Shown: positions 59,189 to 64,000 of the stretch, one piece after another
Position numbering within the stretch: position 1 is the stretch's first letter
Layout of the letters: each line of letters opens with the position of its first letter
DNA from: CAVVVS01 sp963751355
GTDB lineage: Bacteria; Bacteroidota; Ignavibacteria; Ignavibacteriales; Ignavibacteriaceae
Direction of reading: 5' to 3'
Assembly: GCA_963751355.1 (NCBI GenBank)
Contig: CAVVVS010000137.1
Span: forward strand, 1 to 64,000
DNA length: 64,000 nt
Translations under genes and position numbers: made by a program
The notes under the pieces: generated by a model
What the model was told of the DNA's origin: nothing
What the model saw: the letters and a program-made list of their open reading frames with translations, nothing else
The model's database searches: none

Positions 59189-61537
59189 ATGAAGTGTAAA
59201 AATCGCAAATTCAAATTTCAATTAATATTAACGATCCTGATTTATGCTGCATTTTCTTCGTTCACAACCGCGCAAAATCAAGCAGGGGAAAAAGACGGAA
59301 ATGAATTTAGTTATGTGCTGCCGGTTTCGCAAAACCCGTTAAGTATTTCGACAAAATCGATTGAATTAAACAGCAAATGGATTTTCCCCGAATTACTTAA
59401 TAAAAAAGTTGATAAAGAAAATTGGCGGTATATATCGAGATCATCTTCAAAAAAAAAATTAGCAGGTATTGACGGAAAAGTAACTACAGATGTTTTTGAG
59501 TGCAGTACTTTGAGAGTTATGCGCGATTTCTGGATTTCGAACGACAACATGAAAATTGCACTTCGGCAGAAAGTTACGAATTTATTAAAGGAACCCGTAA
59601 GACTGAAATATATTTTCCCGCTAAAACTTGATGGCTTAGGTAGTCCTATTTTTAAAGATGAAAAAGATGCCGGGAAATGGGATGTATTAATTCAGTCGAG
59701 ACTTAAAAACGGACAGCCTGCAGTTATAATTCCGTCCGATACGACAATTAATGAAATTGATCCTTTCCTTGTTTTTCATTCCAGTAATTCAAACACTCCC
59801 GATTTGTTTATCGGTTATTTAAATCAAACCGGGAACCTTGCTCAATTCATCTTGAAATTTAACAAAACAAAAACCGGAGTAGAATTTACTTCTCTAACGG
59901 CGGAATGCAATTTCGACTGTATTATTCTTCCCACAGGCGGCGAGAGAACAAGTCAGTGGGTTTACATATCCAACGGTTTTGACGCTGACAATTTAATTGC
60001 GGAATACGCCGATAGAGTTGGCGATTTTTACGGGATTAAGAGACCTCCGAAATCCGCACCGTCTGTTTTCTGTACATGGTATTTTCACGGGCGTCATTAT
60101 AACGAAAAGTTTTTCAAAGATGATATCGATGCTTTACAAAAAGAACGGATTCCTTTCGATGTTTTTCTTATCGACGACTGCTGGGCAAACGGCAATTGGG
60201 GCTATTGGACTCCTAACGCTCAATTCCCCCATGGAATGAAATATATAACGGATATTATGAGAAAAAACGGTTATAAACCGGGAATTTGGACAGCACCTTT
60301 TTCTATTGAAAAAAATTCGAAACTTGCTGAAGAACACCCGGAATGGCTGTTGAAAACTACGGACGGTTCACGCGTCGAATTCGGGTATGCAACAAAATGC
60401 TGGGTTCTCGATCCTACTTTCCCCGGCGTAATAAAACATCTTGAAGAAGTTTACAGAAGACTTTCGCACGATTACGGTTTTTCTTATTTCAAATTGGATT
60501 TTATGAGATCTGTCTTCATTTATGATAACGTAAAATTTTATGATCCGGAAATTACAAGACTGCAAGCATACCGGATGGGATTAAAAGCAATTAGGAGAGG
60601 AGTCGGACCGGATGCGTTTATTTCTGTCTGCGGTGGACACTTCGGTGCGTCAATCGGAATTGCTAACAGTCAAAGAAGCGGAAGCGATGTCGTATCTATT
60701 TGGATTCCGAAACAAATTAATACTTTTCGGCAGAATATCCTTAGGACATGGATGGGCAGATTTTGGTATGTCGATTCCGATGCATTAATGATTAGAAAAC
60801 GTGAAACCCCTTTCCAATATTCCGATAGCAATCCCGATGAAAGTCACAATCAACTTTCACTTGGTAAATTAACCGACACGGAAGCGCTTACTTTTGCATT
60901 GAATCAATATGTAGGCGGCGGATTGGTTTGTTTTTCCGAATATCTGATAGAACTCTCGGAAAGAAGAAGAAGTCTTTATGGGCACATTATTCCTTCGATT
61001 AATTCTTTATCTATTCCGCTTGATTTATATAATGATTTTATTCCATCGATGATGCTTACTAAAATTATTCCGGTCTGCAAAGATCTGAAACCCTGGAATA
61101 CTGTAGCGATAATGAATTTACATGATAAGAGCCAAAATGTAAGTGTTAAACTTTCGAAAAAAATGATTGGCAGCTTGAATTCAAATAAATTTATTGTCTC
61201 CGAATTTTTTTCACAAAAAGTAATAGGAATTTTTTCAGCAGGCGATAATATTGAATTGGGAGAAATCAAACCGCACGAAAGCAAATTATTAAGGATTGCT
61301 CAATGGAACGGCGTAAAACCTGTTTTAACCGGAACCGATTTAAATTTTTCCGGCGGCGGTGTTGAAATTGCTCAATGGAAAGTAAACAGTGACAATTCCA
61401 TTGAAGGGAAAATAAAAACCCAATGGGATTATCCTGTTGAAATTACGGCCGCATTTCCGGCAGATAATTCTTCTGGTTTTGAATTAAAAACAGAAACAGT
61501 TCAGCCGCTCCAAAAGTATTTTTATATATCGGAGTAA
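59189..61537 (+). CDS. GH36-like glycoside hydrolase (alpha-galactosidase clan)
   Basis: A 782-residue exported enzyme with leader KFQLILTILIYAAFSSFTTAQ. FCTWYFHGRHYNEKFFKDDI, FDVFLIDDCWANGNWGYW and FSYFKLDFMRSVFIYD place the nucleophile at D437, and SQRSGSDVVSIW the acid/base candidate D500. The C-terminal part is a beta-sandwich. It is a second GH36-type gene, distant from the lipoprotein at 35.2 kb. It is in line with the GH2 genes and a transporter, so it probably removes alpha-linked side sugars. Confidence 0.85.
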   Translation: MKCKNRKFKFQLILTILIYAAFSSFTTAQNQAGEKDGNEFSYVLPVSQNPLSISTKSIELNSKWIFPELLNKKVDKENWRYISRSSSKKKLAGIDGKVTTDVFECSTLRVMRDFWISNDNMKIALRQKVTNLLKEPVRLKYIFPLKLDGLGSPIFKDEKDAGKWDVLIQSRLKNGQPAVIIPSDTTINEIDPFLVFHSSNSNTPDLFIGYLNQTGNLAQFILKFNKTKTGVEFTSLTAECNFDCIILPTGGERTSQWVYISNGFDADNLIAEYADRVGDFYGIKRPPKSAPSVFCTWYFHGRHYNEKFFKDDIDALQKERIPFDVFLIDDCWANGNWGYWTPNAQFPHGMKYITDIMRKNGYKPGIWTAPFSIEKNSKLAEEHPEWLLKTTDGSRVEFGYATKCWVLDPTFPGVIKHLEEVYRRLSHDYGFSYFKLDFMRSVFIYDNVKFYDPEITRLQAYRMGLKAIRRGVGPDAFISVCGGHFGASIGIANSQRSGSDVVSIWIPKQINTFRQNILRTWMGRFWYVDSDALMIRKRETPFQYSDSNPDESHNQLSLGKLTDTEALTFALNQYVGGGLVCFSEYLIELSERRRSLYGHIIPSINSLSIPLDLYNDFIPSMMLTKIIPVCKDLKPWNTVAIMNLHDKSQNVSVKLSKKMIGSLNSNKFIVSEFFSQKVIGIFSAGDNIELGEIKPHESKLLRIAQWNGVKPVLTGTDLNFSGGGVEIAQWKVNSDNSIEGKIKTQWDYPVEITAAFPADNSSGFELKTETVQPLQKYFYISE

Positions 61538-61635
61538 AAAAAATTGTTGTTAACCGCATCATTTTTTTTTACTGCCGGATTATGATTTGTAGTTAAGCGG
61601 TCGGCAAAAACTCTAAGTTAAATAACAAGTTTATT

Positions 61636-63315
61636 ATGAATAATTCTTTTGATTGGCTCGATACCCTTGTTATAATAGTTTATTTCGTGGGTATTATCGG
61701 TTACGGGATTTGGCTGACCCGTAAAATAAAAACCAGCGACGGTTATTTCGTAGGCGATCGGAAATTCGGTTGGTGGATCATGATGGGGCAGGCTTTCGGT
61801 ACCGGAACCCATGCCGAAAATTTTGTTGCCCAAACAGGTGTAAGTTTTCAACTTGGTTTCGCCGCTATTTGGTACCAATGGAAAAACATGGTCATTACTC
61901 CCTTCTATTGGCTGATTGCACCCTGGTACAGACGCAGCGAAAGAACAACCGTCGGTGAAATTGTTGAAGACAGATACGGAAGTTATATAGGTACATTTTA
62001 CTCTGTCTTCGCAATTTTATTTTTTGTCTTTGCGCAAGGAGCGCTGCTTAAAGGAGGCGGCAAAGTAATTTCGGTTGCTACCGGGAATGCAATTTCGGTT
62101 GACGGTGTTGTGTTTGCTATGACCGCGGGATTTATTATCTACAGTTTTTTCGGTGGTTTAATTGCTTCGGCTTACGCAAATTTTATACAGGCGTTAATGA
62201 TTATTGTTCTTTCTTTTATGCTAATTCCTTCTGGGCTGCATGTTATAGGAGGATTTAACGGATTGCATAAATTACTTCCCAAAGATTTTTTCCATCTTTA
62301 CAGCAGCAATTTGGGAATAGGGGCATTTACAATTTTAATGCTGGCTTTAAATGGTGTTGTAGGAATTACTGCGCAGCCCCACATGATTTCTATGTGCGCA
62401 ACCGGAAATACCGAACGTGCAGGTCGTGTTGGTCAAACTTATGGCTCTTTTGTTAAAAGATTGGTTACTATTGGGTGGGCATTAACAGGGCTGATAGTAG
62501 CGGCAATTATCATACAAGACGGGCAGCATTTAAAAGATCCTGAAATGGCATTCGGTTATGCATCGAGAGTTCTTCTGATGCCGGGTCTTACGGGTTTAAT
62601 GATTGCTTCCGTGCTTGCAGCTAATATGTCTTCCGCTTCTAATTTTATGGTGAACACGGGAGCTTTGTTTACTCAAAATATTTATAAAGCATTCATAAAT
62701 AAAGACGCTACCGATAAACAGCTTTTGTGGATGGGAAGATATTCCGGTTTCGCTTTAACTATTTTGGGTGTTGCCTTTGCAATCTATATAAGTAATGTTC
62801 TTCAGGCATTTTTGTTTATTGAAACTATTTCCGCTTTTATGGGAATAATGATTTTCGGCGGAATTTTGTGGAAGAGAGCCAATCGTTACGGAGCTATTGG
62901 GGGAGTTATTTCTGCTTTTGTCATTTATTATTTCCTAAATTATTTATCAACTGGGAATGTAAGTCTGGTATATGCATGGACTCCTGGAACTTTCGGATGG
63001 GCAATGCTGGTGGGTTTTGCTTTTTTTATTCTGGTCAGCTTGGTAACTAAAAAAGAAAACGACGAAAGAATAGACAAATTTTTCGACAATATGCAGCGAT
63101 TGACGGATACCGAGGTTGTTGAAAAAGAAGGCAAAAAACCACTTGCTTCGAAATACGGTAAGGATTTGATACTTGTAGATTTACCTGGATGGCTTAAAAA
63201 AGAAAGAAGAGTTAATTTTATAAAGCGCTATAAAGAGGATTGGCGAGGTTTTATCCTTGCATCATGCTTTGTCGTTTTGCTTGTTGTGGTTGCCTGGTTT
63301 ATTATTTCATTATAA
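61636..63315 (+). CDS. Sodium:solute symporter (SSS family)
   Basis: A second SSS transporter, 559 residues, with the first helix DTLVIIVYFVGIIGYGIW and the sodium-site region GQAFGTGTHAENFVAQTG. SFFGGLIASAYANFIQAL is the family signature, and ASVLAANMSSASNFMVNTGALFT the second sodium-binding helix. About 13-14 helices are visible, with a charged loop (EKEGKKPLASKYGKD) before the last. It is 98 bp after the GH36-like gene and 59 bp before nagA, so probably imports the amino sugar or a sugar monomer for the following pathway. Confidence 0.9.
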   Translation: MNNSFDWLDTLVIIVYFVGIIGYGIWLTRKIKTSDGYFVGDRKFGWWIMMGQAFGTGTHAENFVAQTGVSFQLGFAAIWYQWKNMVITPFYWLIAPWYRRSERTTVGEIVEDRYGSYIGTFYSVFAILFFVFAQGALLKGGGKVISVATGNAISVDGVVFAMTAGFIIYSFFGGLIASAYANFIQALMIIVLSFMLIPSGLHVIGGFNGLHKLLPKDFFHLYSSNLGIGAFTILMLALNGVVGITAQPHMISMCATGNTERAGRVGQTYGSFVKRLVTIGWALTGLIVAAIIIQDGQHLKDPEMAFGYASRVLLMPGLTGLMIASVLAANMSSASNFMVNTGALFTQNIYKAFINKDATDKQLLWMGRYSGFALTILGVAFAIYISNVLQAFLFIETISAFMGIMIFGGILWKRANRYGAIGGVISAFVIYYFLNYLSTGNVSLVYAWTPGTFGWAMLVGFAFFILVSLVTKKENDERIDKFFDNMQRLTDTEVVEKEGKKPLASKYGKDLILVDLPGWLKKERRVNFIKRYKEDWRGFILASCFVVLLVVVAWFIISL

Positions 63316-63374
63316 AAATGAATTGAAAAATTGTATTTTCACATATGTTTTGAGAATTAAAAAGGAAAAGAATT

Positions 63375-64000
63375 TTGGCAAATAATTTTTTCGATTTGCA
63401 GATTAACGGTTATGCGGGAGTAGATTTCAATAGAAACGAATTGACTATAGAATCGCTTAATACAGCATGCGGGAAATTAAAAGAAGACGGTATTAAAGGT
63501 ATTCTTGCAACTATAATTACGGCTGATTTCGAAGATATGAAATTACGTTTAAAGCAGATTGCAAAATTTAGAAACGAAGATGATTTGATTAAAGAAATAA
63601 TTTACGGAATTCATATTGAAGGACCGTTCTTAAATGATCAGCCGGGTTTTAGAGGAGCGCACTCGCCGGAATACATTTGTCCAGCGGATGTTGACAAAAT
63701 GAAATACCTTCTTGATGCGGCGGATGGATTAACCAAAATTGTTACTCTTTCACCCGAAGTTGATAATGGTTTTAATGTAACAAAAATGCTTGCCGAAAAT
63801 AATATTGTTGTATCCGCCGGTCATTGCAACGCGACAATTGACAAGTTAAAAGGAGCTATAGACGCAGGATTAAGTATGTTTACTCATTTAGGAAACGGAT
63901 GCCCGCAGTCCATGCACCGCCATAACAATATTATTCAAAGAGCACTTTTTCTTAGGGATAAAATGAAGTTCTGTTTTATTGCTGATGGAATTCATATTCC
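63375..64000 (+). CDS. nagA: N-acetylglucosamine-6-phosphate deacetylase, partial at window end
   Basis: The frame opens at TTG 63375, after AAAGGAAAAG, and is still open at the window edge (208 codons seen). DLQINGYAGVDFN is the usual start, GIHIEGPFLN the metal-site block, HLGNGCPQSMHRHNN and VVSAGHCNAT carry the catalytic histidines, and FCFIADGIHIP is the next motif. The enzyme removes acetate from GlcNAc-6-P in the cytoplasm. Its presence implies amino-sugar catabolism for the preceding glycosidases. The C-terminal third lies outside the window. Confidence 0.88.
   Translation, partial: MANNFFDLQINGYAGVDFNRNELTIESLNTACGKLKEDGIKGILATIITADFEDMKLRLKQIAKFRNEDDLIKEIIYGIHIEGPFLNDQPGFRGAHSPEYICPADVDKMKYLLDAADGLTKIVTLSPEVDNGFNVTKMLAENNIVVSAGHCNATIDKLKGAIDAGLSMFTHLGNGCPQSMHRHNNIIQRALFLRDKMKFCFIADGIHI

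Overview
The window looks like a chromosomal segment of an Ignavibacteria/Melioribacter-type member of the Bacteroidetes-Chlorobi group, probably from a metagenome-assembled or draft genome. The reasons are the AT-rich composition, a type IX secretion C-terminal signal beginning SQNYPNPFNPTT (typical of Ignavibacteriae), TonB receptors with carboxypeptidase-regulatory domains, a Reg_prop/Y_Y_Y LytS-type sensor kinase, and many predicted secreted sulfatases and glycosidases. Shine-Dalgarno-like sites precede many genes, and TTG starts are common.

Region by region. 0-5 kb is accessory and gene-poor: small hypothetical proteins, a predicted outer-membrane barrel protein, a frameshifted small zinc-ribbon-like gene, the 3' end (domains V-VI) of a dead group II intron, and hairpin-rich intergenic DNA with an attC-like outline. 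5.5-22.5 kb holds a sulfatase, a Gfo/Idh/MocA oxidoreductase, a class III aminotransferase, a large beta-propeller sensor kinase divergent from a stand-alone receiver protein, a second sulfatase, a secreted nitrilase-discoidin fusion, a sugar isomerase-like TIM barrel, a TonB-dependent receptor and a T9SS-exported beta-helix protein. At 22.6-23.0 kb lies the 5' end of another dead group II intron.

29.5-23.1 kb (minus strand) is the most unusual unit. It is an operon for a methanol:corrinoid methyltransferase system: an MtaB-like methyltransferase, an MtaC-like corrinoid protein, a MetH-activation-like protein, a phytanoyl-CoA-dioxygenase-family protein, an MtaA-like UroD-family methyltransferase, and last a sulfatase. 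A divergent AraC regulator sits at its head. I infer that it takes methyl groups from methanol or methylated, sulfated glycans.

30.8-43.7 kb continues the glycan theme on the plus strand: a PhoD-like phosphatase, a class V aminotransferase-fold enzyme, a GH36-type lipoprotein, a secreted amidohydrolase, a sulfatase, a beta-helix protein and an M14 carboxypeptidase. 44-49.8 kb is decaying: a secreted propeller-type gene with an in-frame TGA, a class II aldolase with two stops, a frameshift and an IS1182-family insertion, and an FGGY kinase with an in-frame TAA. 50-64 kb is a probable catabolic operon: SSS transporter, oxidoreductase, two GH2 enzymes, a GH36-like enzyme, a second SSS transporter and the start of nagA. 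The nagA gene and the sulfamidase-like sulfatase suggest a sulfated, hexosamine-containing glycan as substrate.

Across the window a direct repeat with an exact 20-bp period (about ACCRTTTATTACTTA, twice) recurs upstream of unrelated genes. In several cases the second copy starts exactly 19 bp before a TTGAT -33-like box. This looks like the operator of a shared regulon. Several genes carry single-base frameshifts, often at homopolymers, which could be true decay or assembly error.
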